The notes: generated by a model from the letters alone, not told the origin. A stretch of 64,000 bases of DNA from Casuarius casuarius (GCA_003342895.1 PTFA01000362.1:580726-644725), one strand, 5' to 3'; shown: positions 1 to 15,100, counted from the first letter of the stretch. A program made the numbers and translations.

Positions 1-80
1 TGTGGGGTGACCAAGGGGCTGGACACCCACCCGATGCTGTTAGATGGGCCGAGTCAGAAACACACCAGCCTCCTACTTAC

Positions 81-169
81 GTTCGTGTTTCTCTTGGATT
101 TCACATATGTGCTGATGCACGAGGCGATATCTTTGGACACGCACCTCTCGTGGACAGTGTATTTACAGA
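81..169 (-). CDS. DGKG: DGK exon, second half of C1 domain, residues 362-391
   Basis: Eighty-nine nt encoding (F)[17 protein letters not shown] and then a tail ending YVKSKRNTN. It supplies C363, H368, C371 and C379, completing the C1 pattern. The acceptor is GCTGCAG and the donor GTAAGT at 80-75. The next exon, expected to begin the second C1 domain, is outside the window, so positions 1-80 are intron. Confidence 0.95.
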
Positions 170-3100
170 CTGCAGCAGAAGAGGAAAAGAGGCAACCGTG
201 ACCCTCCAGCCTGGGTGCACTGCTCTGCTACTAGCTCACCTCCTGGCAGACCATGGTGGCCAGAAGGCTTAGCAGCCCACACAGGGCACTGCCAGCCCTG
301 AGGAGCCCTGCAAGGCTCAGCAGCATCAGGGGAAGGGCCCCCTGCTCCCCCGGGGGGCCCAGGCAGAGTGGTGGAGCAGCCAGCCTGGAGGACCCTGTCT
401 CTGCTGGTCCAGCATGGTGCTCAGCAGGGTGCTCAGGGGGGTCCCCCTGGGCCGCAGAGGGCAGTTGGCCATGGGATCTAACTCACAGGAGCAGCACAGG
501 CCCTGCTTGCGGACCCCCAGCAGCATGGTGCGGCAGAAGTTGCAGTAGGCAGGTTTCTTGAAGTGCTTCAGCCTCCAGGCATGCTGCCCATCGTCCTTCA
601 CGTTCTGCAGGGCGCAAGAGTGGGGGTCATTCCCATGTTCGGGGCCCAAGCCAAGTCATTCTGACAGTTTTACCAGCTTTTTGCCCTGTAAGCCCTCCCC
701 CACCCCAGCATGCAGACACCACTCCTGACGGGGTGCTCAGCCGGCAGCTGATGGGGAAAGGGGTGACTCCGTGCCTGTGGCCACATGCCTGTCATTGTGT
801 TGCTCACACCAGATGTCACTCACACCCCAAATCTCCCAGGTTAATGGCTCAAATGGTGGCTCCCAAAATTTGCTCTGTCAAAATAGAGTCCACTTAGACC
901 ACTGGCTTCACCCTTTGCTTAACGGGATGAACCCAGAGAGCCCATTCAGGACACAGTCGTGCAGGCAGATGTCCCAACCTTGGCTTGATACCTGGGGATG
1001 GACCAGAGACTTTATAGTGTGTGTCAGGCAGCCAAAGGCTGCCAAAACCTGATGGGCTGATGACACCACCACCCCAGCAGAGCTCACTGTGTGCAAATGC
1101 CCTTGCTGCTTCTGGCCAAGGATTTGCTTTGTACCAAGGACTCATCCCTCCTACCCTGGCCATCAGTAAGGGAAATCCACGGCAGGGACACATGGCAGGT
1201 GATGGGGCTCTCTGGGCCCCAGCGCAGGGTTGGTCACTCCCCTCCCAAACCCCATGTCCCCCTGAAATGCTTCTTTGCTTGTCACTGGTGGCTGACCTCA
1301 GCTGCTTGGGTAAATCACCCCCCCAATCAATCTGGAGACAGTGAGGATCCTGCCTGTAATTACAGACACTCAGAACTGCTCTTGGCTGCTCCTGAGCACT
1401 TCAAAGACGTTTTAGCCACTCAGCTCACGTATCAGTTACAGGATGAACCAAAGCAGCCAAACGCAGTGGTGTGAGATGCAGGCAACCCAGGTGTCCTCTC
1501 CGGCCCACAGCTCACGCTGCTGGGGAACGCGGCCCCTGCCCCGACTGCCCTTCACAGTCCCACACCCCTGTGGGCATGAGGCTACAATCCGTGATGGGGG
1601 TGGAAAAGCCCCCCTTTTGGGGCTGCAGAGCTTGCCTCCCCTTCGTGGCCACCCTTCGGGGCCCCCGGCAGACCTTGCCTCTGCCCGCCCCCCCATGCAC
1701 TTCCCTGCACCCAGCTCCTGCACTTTGCTCCCTTCGGCCTCTGTTTACCAGCTATCTGCAAGTCACTTAACATTTTCTTGACTTTATTTGCTGTGCAAAA
1801 TTGCTTGCTGAGCAACGAAAGCAAATGATCCTGGCTCCACAGCTGGCACACAGCCCGCCGCGCGCTCCTGCTTTGCCGCCGCGGCAGACAGCCCTCATTG
1901 GATGAGTGTGTCTCTTCAAACCTGGGTCCAGGCACAAGCACTTTCCAGGAGCCACTTAAAATTCCTCACTGGCTTGAGCTTTCCTGACGGAAAATCTGCT
2001 CACCAGCCTCTCCATGGAAAGCAAACACCAGAACGGGCAATGCGGACAAAAATGCAGTGAACTTTCACTGCCAGTTATATTCAGATAGTTAGGGATTTGG
2101 ATGCCCCTTCACGAAATGAAGCTTGGTAGAAGGAAAAGGACACGTGCAAATAAGGAGGAATCAAAATCACCTTAACTTTGCTCTTCAAAGTTCACCCCAG
2201 GAGAGGGAGCTAGCATCTTATCATTTTATTTTTGGAATAAATCTTCACCATACTGGAGTTCACTAAAATACCAAGCAGCACATCCAGCCTGTTTGGGCAT
2301 CGCAACTATTAATATATCCCAGCCAAGAAGTGGGGTTGTAAAGACTTTCAGAGGGGCTGGCCCTTCAGCAGAAATGAGGTAAAGGTGTCTGTGTGGGGCT
2401 GCTGGAGACAGCACAGTGGACGCTGGCGGAGGGCTGTGCGGTGCCGGACTAGACAGCGGAAAGGCTGCCGGTGTGTTGTCGAGAGTAGGGTGCCCTCCCG
2501 TGGTTTCTGTGTGCCCTCCCGTGCCTTCTGGTCTCTTTTCCCTCGTCCTCCCATTGCAGCTTTGCTGGTGTCACAGGGAGCCCCTCCGCAATGCTGAGGT
2601 CTTTCTCCCCTGTGGTCCCAGGGCGAAAGCCCAGCAGGCACCTAAGTGGTGGATGCTGGGAGGCAGAGGTGGCTGAATGCCCTTGTACCACCCACTGGAG
2701 CCAGCCCAGCGTGGGCCACCCAATTTTCCAGTGCAAGCACTCACCGTCTCCATGCCCAAGAGGACCAGCAAGGGGATGGTGGTCATGCCGCCCCGAATCC
2801 ACTCCTCCAGCGTCACGTTCCCATCGTGGTCATAGTCTATCTCCTCCATCATCGCTTTCAAGATCTGGAGGACAGAGAAGATGCACTTATATGGAGATGC
2901 AGCCTTTGAACCCAGGTCCCAGCTGGCTACAGACCCGCTCAGCTCTCTGCTCCCCAAGTCCGGCAGGACTGGGCTGAAAGCACCCCACACCCCCAGCCCT
3001 TTCGTAGCTCCAGCCAGAGGCACTCACAGGCTTCAGCTCTGTGGAGTCCCACTCCAGGTACTCCGCCACGTGCACCATCTGATTGATAATACGATCCAGC

Positions 3101-6100
3101 TCCTGAGCACAGGAATAAGACCAGAAGGGGGAACTGAGTCAGGCGGTTAGGGATAGCCTTCCAGCCTTAGCAGCATGTCCACCCTCAGGACTCCAGTCCG
3201 GGAGCATATCAGGTCTCCATACATATATGTCCAAGGCTGTCCTGGTCCCAACCCCACCCAGCCTAAGGGTGAGATAGTAGCACTCCAGTTCTTGGTGGGA
3301 GGCCTCTTTCCCCACTGAAAACCTGCCAGAAAATCTGCGTTGTTTTTTCTGTAGAAAAAGCTGTTCTGGTAAAACAGATTTTTGTCTGTGAGGGGTTTCA
3401 AGGAAAATACACACAGGACAAAGAGAAAACGTTATGCTTTTTGTGCAATAAATTTCCTTTTCTGGAATACTGAAACCTGATTTAACATTAGATTTTAGTC
3501 TTGGGTGAATTTTTTGTAGCTGTTGCTGGCTGATACAGAGCTGGAGTCCTACCTCCAGCATGTCACAGTCTGGCATAGCTGGGAAATGCTGTTCCCTTCA
3601 TCTTACATTACTATTATTATACCTCTATTTAGTTCAGACTGATACGGCCTCTGTCCCCCATCGATCAACACGTCGCCTGTCTGCATTGTAAGGAAACAGC
3701 CTGAATCATTGTCTCAGTGGAGACATTTTGATCTGCAGAAGACAATTTCTGAGCTCTACCAAACAATTTTCCCAATCAAATCTGACGTTGCCTTTCCAGC
3801 GCTGTTAAGATTTGGGGGTTTTGAGCCCATTTGGGAACTGGGATTTTTGTGGGATTTCCTGTGGGATGGGCAATCTGTCTGTCAGCTTGTCTCAGCAGGG
3901 CCCCTTCTGCATGGGGGTCTGAGGGGAGCTGTGCTTCGGCCCCAGGGAGCAGAATGAGGAAGGGCAAGCACAGGGCCCGGAGGGACTGTGTGTGTCATTC
4001 ACCCCAAATGGACCCAGTTTACTAGTCCCCGTCCTGAAGGAAAAGCTTACCGAGCTGTCCAGGAGGCCATTTCCATCTGTGTCGTAAAGGCGAAACATAA
4101 CTGAAGGAAGAAGAAAGTGAGTTTCAGGTTAGGTTAGGACCCCAGCCCTAGACCCGGGCACTGGGTCACTCCTGTAGGCAGCTCTGATCCTGGCCAGGCA
4201 CAAACAGAGCGAGGTTGGAAGAGCTGGGCATCGCCCCTGGAAAGCTGGGCTTTGCAACCGCCACGCAGCCTGCTGACACTCTCCTTTGCGCAGACACAGC
4301 ACCCTAAATGCGACACCACCAAAGCAGCACCATGCACCATGGCATGGGTGCTGTGATGCCCATCCAGCCCCAGTGGCCTTGGACCGGGGGCAACGCTGCG
4401 CCAGCACGGCCCTCCTCCTGCATCAGGGAATTACTTCTCCGCCTAAAGACTCCAGCACAGCAGGCGATGCAGCGGGTGTCCAATGCCACAGATGGCCGTG
4501 ACAGCCAGGGCTGCTACCCAGCTCCTCGGCCCTTGCTACACCTCTGAGCATGCTGAATCCCGTTGTGCTCACAGCATCCCACCGGGGGCTCTGCTTGAGG
4601 GGCCGCATATGTGTCCCATCCTGTCCTCCGGCTGAGGATGCCACACTGAGCACCCCAGGAAGGATGTGGCCTGTTATGCTGAGGAAGTGAATCTGTACCA
4701 GGATACAGACGGACAGGAATTAAGGTTTGACGTGCTCCTGCTGCCCTTCTGCCAGACAAGGATGCCACCAGGTGGGATCAGAGGAGCAATGCTGAACAAG
4801 GTCCAATCGTCTAGACATAACCCCCTCTGGAAGCCAGAGATGGATTTCCCAAGTGGTTTTAATGTTTAATCATTAAAAAGCAAAAAGAAGCAGGCAAAGC
4901 CACGAAAATCCTTTGCAGCCTCTGCATGGGGTGGATGTGGGACGTGATGGGCATAGGGCAAACCTGCCTGTCCTTGAAGAGCCAGGTTCCCAGGCCTCCC
5001 TCCTGGCTCATTCCCAGCTTGATCCCATGCCTGAGGAGGCTCCCAGTTACCGCTCTGGTACCCAGGCCTGGTACCACCAGCCTATGCCTTGCACACAGCC
5101 CCAGCCCCAGCTTATCCTGGTGACACTTCGGTAGAGGGGCCAGCCAATGTAGTGGCATCACTTGGGGCCCTCCTTGCCTGGAGAAGTGTAACACCAGTGG
5201 TGTTAGAGCCAGACTGGCTTTGAAAGGCCTAAATAACTAGTAGAAAGCCCATAAGCAGCCCTGGATGCCAGCTCCTGCAATACTTAACCCAGGGCTTTCC
5301 TACAGCAGTGGAAAATCAGCCATTTGGGATTGACCAAATTCATCCCAGCTGTCAGGACGAAGCAGCCTGGCTTCCCAAGTAATATACATCCATATCGTAG
5401 CACAGCGGGGAGAGTTCAGGTCTGTTCTTCTGCCTCAAGAAGGTTTTGAATTTCAACCAAAGCAGGAAAAGGATAATTTATCCCAGGCCACGTGTGTCTG
5501 CCCAGAGGGGTTGTGCCAGCCTAACTGGTATGCCTATGCCTTCGTTCACTAGGGCTTCCTTCAAGGTTACTCAGGGGATGGTTTTGGGTCCTGGTGGGAG
5601 AGGACGGGCCTGGACCCTCATCTGCATCTCTCAGTGCCCTTCATTCTTTACCCATCACCACCTCATGCTGATCCCAGCTGGGGATGACTTTCAAGCCCAG
5701 CTAGTAGCATTCCTGTTCAACCAGATCTCCAGGGTATTCGCTGTTGGGTAGCTGGGACCCTTACGGCAGCAGAAACACAGGAAATAAAACATGATGGGGA
5801 TGAAAGCAGGGACTGAGAAGCCTAAATTCTGCCCACGCATTTTTGGCTCAGTGAAATGCAAAGGACAAGCTGCAGCTTTCACCCACCAGCTCTGGGCTGC
5901 GCAGGCAGCACGGTAAAGCCAGCCTGGAGAACAGAGCGGATGATGATCCAGGTTCAAATCACATCCCAGCTGAGCTGTGACTAAGGTATGGGATAATCAG
6001 AACATTTCTACTGACTTCAGCTTCTGAAACCCCGAAGGTTTTGAGTCAACCTAGCTCTGATCTTTAGAGAAATGGCTGGCTCATAGCCTTCCCTACATCA

Positions 6101-9100
6101 GCTATTGGCCATGATCTAATCAATTAATTAAAATGCTTTGACTGCCATGTCTGAAATGATCCATTGTCATGATCAGCAGCAAATACTGAGGTTTCACTTT
6201 TTCACCATCTGAAATGTTGCTATGTCTCCAGAAAAGCTCCTGCCCAGAGGGCATCTGGCCTTTGCTGTGGTCTGGCCTGGGGCTGGGGTCATGTGAAAAG
6301 GAGGACCTAGCATGTCCAGCCCTGCGTCCCTCCTTGGACCAGCCTTCCAGAAGATGCCTCTAGCAACCCATCCTCACAGTTCTTCAATTCATCACTGGCA
6401 TTGAATATCCGGCAGTCCATGGTCCCACAGTCACACTTACATTCCAGCTTGTCCTCTGCCCGTCCCCTCTCCAGCAGTGAGAGGTAGCAGACAATGTCTT
6501 TAAGGTAGACCACCTGAGCCAGGGGTGCCGGGGGATGTGGAGTGGCGGCTCTCAGGGAGTTGTGGCTCTTCCGGAGGCTGAAGGGTAACCTCTTCTCCAA
6601 GCTCCTTGAGCCTGCAGGGATGGAGTGGAGAATTAAGGCCCTGCACACGGTGGACCTATCAGAGGAGTCTTTTGGGCCAGCTCCAGCTTGGCACTGTCCC
6701 TAGCCTGGATGGGGCTGGGAGCAAACAAACCCAAGGAACAGGGACATCTCTTCCTAGGGCTGTTCTGCTGAAGACAGGCAAAATGAAGGTGCCCTGGAGA
6801 GCAACGCCCTGGTTTGATCTTGTAAGAGAAGGGCTGGGTGACGCCAGCCAGTTCCCAGGGCACAGCCTTCCTCTGCCTCCCACACAGCTTGCCTGGGTTG
6901 CGTGGGTGGGATGAGGCCCCCGGAGCCACAGAGGTCGCCCACGGGGACGTGCCATGCCAGGGGTGAGCTGCCACTTGCTGCACGCACCCTAGAACAAAGC
7001 TCGGCTGGTTCACGGCAGCTCACTGGAGATGCCAGGACAGCCCACGCTCGCGGCAGCCTTGGCTGGCTTCAGCCGTCGGCAGATGGCTCCTTCTGGCAGC
7101 CGGGCCCTTCCCAAAGCCACCCTTTGTTCGTCGGTGGCAGGAGCTTGGCTCAAGGCAGTGGTGAGTCACTTCATTAATCCCCCTCTCCCGGAGCTGCTGC
7201 CAGGTAATTAAGACATTGACTGACGGTGGCTCTGCGGGATAGGATCAGTGGCTTAAGTTGTGAGCAAAGGTGTTAAGAAGCCAAGGAGCCCACCACGTTT
7301 GAAAGGTCACTGCTGTTGCCCTGGGGACCTGACCAGCCTGTGCAGCCAGAGAGGGGCAAGTTGCTTCTTAGCAGTTTGGGAAACCAGCAGGCAAACTAAC
7401 ACAGGCTCCCAGGAAAGCTCGCACTGCCCACGCTACCCTTCCCAAAGGATGAAGAGCCTTCGGCAGGCCTGAGGAGCCCCATGGGGTGAGGGGCTGAGCA
7501 GAGCCCCATCCAAGCTCACCTGGTGACTGAGGGCTGAGCAGTGACCCAGAGGAGATCTTTGAAGACCCTGAGGAGTTGTGAGCAGAAGGGGTGCCAGTGG
7601 TGGATTTCTGGGAGGATGACCTGGACCAGCTGGGAGAGGCATTGGGTATTGATGCTGGGGTCAGAGACACTGGTTGTGGCTCAGCTGCGTTGCCATGGGA
7701 GCTCTTGGACTCAGGAGTGTGTCGTCCCAGGGCACTTAAAAGCGTTTTCCCGTTGATCCCTGCAAAGCAAACATACTCCCGTGGGCAGTGTGACACCAGG
7801 GTGTCTCCGCCCCACAAGTCCCTTCCTCCGGGAATGCAGGCTGCCTATCCAGGCACCAGTCTCTAGCCCCTGAACCCTCTCTGCTACCCCTTTTGCCAGG
7901 GGGCCCCCACCCTCCTGCCTGGCCCAGAAGTTCCCAGGGCACTGATGTCCTCTGGGCATGGACCACCACTGTGGTCAGGACTGGTTGGGGAGGACGTGGT
8001 CCTCTGCATTAGCCCGCAGACTAGGAGTCAGAGCTGCTCCCCACCGGGTCCAAGCCCCGATTCATCAGCCCACGTACACTGGGGAAGGTTTTCCCTGCTC
8101 CTGTTTCTCTTGCAGTATATAGTCCTTTCAGCAGATGTCTCCACATGCTGCAAATCCATCTACACAGGAGACGAGAGAAGGCAAAAGCAGGGACTTCTCC
8201 AGCAGCCTGGCAGCAGGGTAGAAGCAGGATTTGGATACTTGCTCTAGAAAAAGTTCCCTGGTCTAGGTGGAGCCGCGCACTCAGTTGCCACCAGTGTAGG
8301 TACCTGTGACAGGGGCGCAGGCCACCTCGGTCTGGATGGAGATGCCGGCATCAAGTGACTTTGGCTCTGAATGCGTGGAGGAAATGGAGGAATAAATGCA
8401 ATGAAGCTCCTTGGTCCTTCTCCCGCTGGGGAAAGTCTTGCTCTCCCCAGCAGAGCTTTTTGATGAAAGCAGGAGCCCATGTGCAACTGGTGATGGGCAC
8501 TTGGATGGGACAGAGTTGGGCTGCGCACAGCCCCTTTGGGGCTGGCCCTGGTGCCACCCACTGCCGGGTGCTGCCCTGAGCTAGCGGTCTCCCCTGCACC
8601 CTGCAGCCTTCATCCCTGTGGACGCACGTCACAGGCTGCGACTGGGCCCAGTAGGGCCAGTAGAGCAAATTCCTGCTTCCGCCTCCACCTTGCGTCCCAC
8701 CGCAGGGACAGCCGGCACGCCCAGCTCGGGCAGGCAGGGCCAGCCGCTGGCTCACCTAGCGTGTTGGGCTGTGAGACGCTGGGGCTCTGGCGCTGGGCCT
8801 CGGGGGACGCTTGGCTTATCTTGCGCTTGAAGGACATGAAGAGATGTTGGCAAAGCTCCTCAGGTACATCCACCTCCAGGTACGTCTTCATGAAGAGGTG
8901 AAAGCCCTCGTAGTCGATAGGCTGCGGAGGGGGACAGAGGAGGCTGCTGGAGACGCCCTGGGCACGTCATGGAGGACAACAGAGCCAGCTGGAGCCACCA
9001 GCACGCTGGGGCCTTGCCAAGGGGCTGCTGCCCCTTGCCTCACCAAGCAGATTCGTGTTTCAGCTTGGCCTCCATAAACCAAGCTCTGCTGGCTCCTGCC

Positions 9101-12100
9101 TCCTGTGCATGCCGAGCTGCAGCCATGACGCTGCCTTAGCTGTTTCTCACAATCGGTCAGACAAAATAAATGACCAGAACAGATCTGCACTTAGGCTTTC
9201 ATTGCAGGGTGCCTGCGGACACCCCTTTGGGGACCTGGGAGTTCAGCAGGGAGGGGAATGGGCTGGGGAAGGGCCACAACAGCTCCAGTATTTTTACAAA
9301 AGGGGAAAATCTAACCCCAAATGCCTTGTCTTGCCGCACTACCTGGCACTGAACGCCTAGGCAGGACAATGCCTAGATTTTGGGACGTCTGAAAATGATG
9401 CCTGGGTGTGTGGCAGAAGCAATTAAAATCAAGAGGTCCATGCAAGGTACCAGCTGCTGTCCCTGCAGCGGGGAGGGGAAGCGATGGACCTGCCCAAGGG
9501 AGCATGCACACTACCAGGTCCTGCTCCCTTCCCTCTTTGTGCAGCTTCCTCTGCATGGAAGAACCTTCATCTTCCTCCTAGCAAGGAAGTACAGTGCAGC
9601 ATCTGCACTTGCTGGCTGGTGGCTGCTGCAGAGAGCCACTGTGGCTCTGAAGCTGCTGATCCAGGGGCCATGCTGCGCTGCAGGAGCAGACGGCCACCGG
9701 GGAGGACGTCACTCAGGGCTGGCGACACTGTGTGAGTCACCGGGACTGGCGGGCTGGCTGCTTCTCTCTCGCACCATGGCTGTTTGTCACACCTCTCCAT
9801 GGAAGGCGGAAGCCAGGCACTTGCGTGGTGGGAGGGCTGCAGCGGGGTTCGGTGGGTGGGTGTCATTTGGGAGACCCAACCCTGTGCTGAGCAACTTGCT
9901 CTGCAATCCTGGCTCACAGACCTGGCGGAAGACTGGCTACCGCGAGCCAGGTTTGCAAGGGCAAATATGGGTTTTAACACTGCCCTGTGCTCTGCCTTGG
10001 TCTGAAGTGGCCCATGGCCATGTGCAAGGACCCTCAGACAAGGCCTCAGGGCTTCAGTGGGGCTGGAAGTGAGAGCCCCTTTTCTCCCCCACTACTCTAA
10101 CCTGCTGTGAGAGAGGATGCCCGTGCCAGACCTTGCAGCAAGCTGACAGGGCGACCAGCCTCAGGTGCCCCATTGCCTCGGGACACCCGAGCCCTGTGCC
10201 CTGGGTGCTTGGGGAGCTTTGCTTTCATGTGCCTCTTCCTGGCGCCTAGCGCCTTGGCCTTTGCACGTGCTAGCAACACAAAAGTGCCTGTGGGACACAA
10301 CTGGCATGCAAACTGGTCTCCCCAACAGTGGGACAGGGCTTGGACAGCCCAGCAGGACAGAAGTGGGGTCCCTCCTACACTTTCTTTGCAGGAAAGCTAA
10401 GCCAGGCCAGCACTGCTTAGAGCCAAGATGGGAGCTGACAGCAAATTGCGTAGGAGTGGGCAATTTGATGGAGCTGCAGAAAAGGCCAGGGATGATGAGA
10501 GTAGCAGCGCGATGGCACCGGAGAGTGAGAAGCAAAAGGCTCTTGTAGACAGCTCAGGTTGCAGCCTGCTTATGGGCCTGGGGTCTCTGAACCTGGAGGA
10601 CACCGACAGATCGTGGGGAGCTCAGAGGAGGAATGATAGTGCCAGGGTTATCAATTCATGGCAAAAGGTTAAAGAACAAAATAAAGACCTTATGGTACGG
10701 CCAAGAGGCTAGAGGAGCATTGGACTCAGGGGGATATGAAATGCCCCAGGAGGAGGGAGGAGCAATGAATCTCGTGTGTGCAATGACACCTGGCTGTCTA
10801 TAAAGACAGTTCAGCAGGTAAACACAGGACAGGGTAAAAAACTACTAGCACAAAGACTGATGACACTGCAAGAAGACATCGGCATAAATCTTTTCTGTGC
10901 ACATTTTGCTTGAGCTAAGCAGGCTGGTAGGACTCGGCTTGTGACAACCTTGTGAGCTAGATTAGCGGTGAAAGAGCAGGGCAGCTCCCGAAGGACAAGG
11001 ATCTCGGCCTGCCCCAGGGCTGTGGGGAGAAGGACCAAGGGGAGGACCATGTTGGACTATTTTGGGGGGTGGAGAACAGCTCCCAAGGGGCAGGGCGAGG
11101 AGTGTTTTGTTCACAGAAAGGATGCGGGAGCCAAAGAGCCCTTCCTAACTTTAATCACGATGCACTCCCCCACACAAGCTGAGCTGTGCTTTGAAGGCAT
11201 TCAGACTTCCCCAGAGCCCACTACCCCTTTCTGTGTCAGCAGAAAGGCCGCAGGGAGGAGACGTGTCCCAGGGGAGGGACACGAAGCAGTGGGACCCTCC
11301 AGCCCACCTCCAGCCCTGGTGACTATTGTCCTAAGGGCTCCTTGCCTCCTCCTTCCCCCTGCTCAAAGCCACGGCTCTGATCAGGGATTTTGCCGCTCTC
11401 TCCCACATGCAATTACCTCCTGCATCAGGAAATTTCCTTTCCAATGGCCTTTGTAACACCAGCTGGCATTCTCCAGTCCAGGATCCCACAGTGCACTTGA
11501 ATAGTTGGGTAGCTTTTGCTGCCCCTCCTCACTGGATACAGCCCACTGATTTTCTCGTTTCACCTCGTTTCTAGTGATTATGGCCCCTGTGAAAGGCTCT
11601 GTCATGCTGGCACACTAACAGGTCTCTCTAAAAGCACCACTTAGAAAAAATAACCCCAGCCTTTCTTAGGCAAGCATTACGAGGAACAGGGCCTTCTCAT
11701 GTCCCAGTTTTGGAAATGCCAGAAGAACTCGCTTTGGGGGAAATGTAAGGGGCAAGAGATGGTATCCCTTTCCTGATTCTGCCTGGCAAAGAGATGCTCG
11801 AAAATGCTCTCAGTGGTGCAGTGTGCACCAGCACAGGATGGCGAAATGGCTCTGGGGTCTCCACAGTCTGGGATTCGTCAGGATGACAGTCCCAGACGGG
11901 ATGGGTTGGTGTGGGTGTGGAAACCGCACAGGGAACTGCTCGCTGGGATGCTCCAATCTCCCTCCCCAAGTGCATGCAAGCCTCAATTTGCATGGCCACA
12001 TCAGTGGGGCAGATAGGGAGGGCTATTGCTGGAGGCTGACTGGGGAGCCACTGGTGAGGCTCTAACATGGACCTGGGTGTGTCAGAGCGTCTTCCCCAGC

Positions 12101-15100
12101 CCCGAGCAACACGAGGTCATGGGGAGAGGCTGGGAGGTAGCTAGACAGGTTGTCGTGTTCAGACCTGCCTTCTCTGGGGTGCTTTTATCTCTGGGAGTTG
12201 GGCTGGGCTGAGGGAACCGGGAGGCTCCCAGGAGCGTCTGCTGTCCTGGTGTGGCCAAGAAGGCAGTGGAGAGGCTGGAGGAGAAAGCACCTTACCTGTT
12301 CTGGGTTGTACCTGGCAAGGACGCCATCCCCATGGAACTCCTCCAGGACGTCCTTGAGCTTCTTGGTGGAGTCTGGGGAGACAAAGGCATTCACTGAGCA
12401 CAGCACCAGTGAGCTCAGTTTGCCATTAGACCAGTAGCAGGACATGGAGATGAGTTTACCTGAGGATATAAACTCTCTCGAACGACCAGGTCCCTTCCAT
12501 GCCTGAGAAGAGGCCACCCCTGTGCTGCTTTTCTCCCCTTTGGAGGAGGCATGGCGTCCTGGGAGGTGTGCTGCAGCAGGCAACTGCCTGGTTGCCTGAA
12601 ACCCTCCTCTCCAGCACCCCACAGCAGTGCAATGTCCTGCTCTGAACAAGACCTGCTCTGCTAACACTGGAGCTGGTCACCCAAAACCCTTGCCAGTCAA
12701 ACCTGCTGTCCATAGAGCCTGCATGTCCCTGCTGGCCTCCTAAATACCATCATTTCTGAAGCTAAACCTAATCCATTCCAGGTTGTTTTTGGCATCCCCT
12801 GGCCAACCTTAAAAATATGGATCAGAATTAGAGGGTGAAGGAGACAGGGTGATGTGAGGCTACATGTGAGGCTTAGTACCTCCTCACTGAGAGGTTGTAC
12901 CCACGGGTACCCTCTTGCTGGTAGCCTGAGTCTTCGCCACTCCTTGCAAAGTGCCCTGGACCACTGTTTGGCTGCCCTGGGAAGTGTCGGAAGAAAAAGA
13001 GAGCAGGCCATTGGTCTGCATAGATCAACACACAAATAGTGAATTGTCCATGTATTTCCCTGACTGAGCATCCTCAGAGCTGGAGTGGCTGTAGGGATCA
13101 GACACTAGTCCTTCAACAGCTGGGAAATAAGAGAAAATTGGAAAAAAAGATCAAGAAGGGTAAGAAACTTAAGCCCTAACATTCAGACTCAGACCTCCAG
13201 ACCTGTCCAAGAGCCCATTTAAAAGGTTCTCTAACAGCCCTGTTAATTAGTGTTAATTCTGCTCTCCAAAGAGAGGGTCTTGCTGCCTCCTGTTCTTCAC
13301 AGCTCTCTGTTGGGGATGCAGAATAATAGCTGGGGCTGAGGATCAGCGCTGGACCATGAGTGTCCAGGATGTGGGGCCATGGGAAGGGGCACAGAGAGCA
13401 GTGGCAAGGCGACATGTCGACATGTTGGTGGGACAAGGGAGGCAGGGCACTGTGGTGCCATGGCTGGTCCTGGGGCTGCAGAGCCTCGCCGGGGGCCAGT
13501 GTGTCCACGAACCCTACTGTGAGGTTGGCTTAGGGCATGCGGGAGCAGCAGAGGCTCTTTGAGGGCTTTGAGGGCTGGGTAAAACCTTAGTGAGTCCCTG
13601 GCCCTGCCCCAAGCGGCCGCGGGAAGCAAACGCTCCGCAGACAGGGCAGCGCAGCAGCCCCATGTGCCCCCGGGTGGCCCTGCACTGAGACCCGGGGACA
13701 CACTGTGGCTCCCAGAAGGTGGGTGCCCTTGCGGCTCTCAGGGCAAGGGGATGTGGTGCGGGAGGGCCCCTTCACACCTCTGTTGGCCACATTTCCATGA
13801 GACACCTCCCATTCACACTGGTGATGGGGGGGTTGCTTTTCGCCACTAGTTCCTCCTTATATCTCACCAAAGGCTTTTTCCAATGTTGCACGTTATAAAC
13901 AGTGCGATCTGGATTGAAGTTAATCTGTTCCAGATACTTTCAATTTTAGAACGACATCCTACAGACTTTTTAAACCAGCGAGGAGAGCTAACTCACAGAA
14001 CGGCAGGAAAGCGGAGGCTGGATGAGCCCCATCCAACTGCCCCAAACGGGGCCTGTTTTTAAGCTAAGGCCAGGTTCAGTCAAGTTTTCAGTGTCTCCAA
14101 CGATAAAGATCCCCCAGCTCTCTAGTCCTGGTCCCTGCGTCTGACCACCCTCACGGGGAAGATATTTTCTCTTATGCCCAGTGGGAACCTTCTGTGCTGC
14201 CACTCGTGTCCGTCACCACTCATCCTTTCACTGAGCAAGCGACCTTTTGAGAAAAGCCTGGCTCCATCTTCCCTGTAACTCCCTTTAGGTAGCTGAAGAT
14301 GGCACTGGCTACCCCCCCTTCACCTTCCTTTCTCCAGGCTGAGGTGACTCTCATGGGCTCCAGCCCCCCCGGCCTTCTGAGCAACCCTTCGCGTCACTCG
14401 CTCTGGTCTATCCTTGTGTCTCCTATAGAGAAGAGCCCAAAACTGGCCAGAGAAATCCAGATGTGGCGTTGCAAGTGCCAAGTGGAGGGGAAGGACCACA
14501 TCCCTCAGCCTGCTGGCTACACACCTGCTGATAGAGTCAGGCTGGTGGGTGGCCCTCACTGCTGCTGGGGCACGCTGCCCTCTCACAGCCAGCATGCTGC
14601 CCACCAGGACTCTCAGGTCCCTTTCTGCAGAGCTGTCTCCCAGCCTGTCCTGTTGCAGGGGCTCAATCTACGTCTTTGTTAGACAGACGGATGCCGCAAA
14701 AGGTCTAGGTAAGATCAAAGCGCTTTGAAGGAGAAGTTGTGGAAAATACTGCATTCGGACTGTGCATCCCTGCCTCAGGGAGGGGTAAGGATGGTTCATC
14801 TGTGACAGTCTTAGCCTTCAGATGGAAAGTACATTTCTTTTGCTGGGCAATATCCCTTCTGCATGCTTGCAAGCAGCGCTAACATTCAAAACATTTCCAT
14901 TTCCCTGATTAGTCCCTCGTGGATCATATAAAGATGACTGACTGATGTCTGGAGATGGAAAGGATATTCACAGCTTTATAACACACCACTTTGCCCAGCT
15001 CTTTCTCCAGCAGCCCGCCTGGAGACACTGCTAGGAATGCTGCAGCTCGCCTCCCCGAGCTTCCAGACCACAGAATTTCTTGCCAAACTTTGATTAAGAA

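Noticed and set aside
9380..10072. 230-codon open frame in DGK intron 2, plus strand
   Set aside because: Antisense to the gene, no family resemblance; likely chance.
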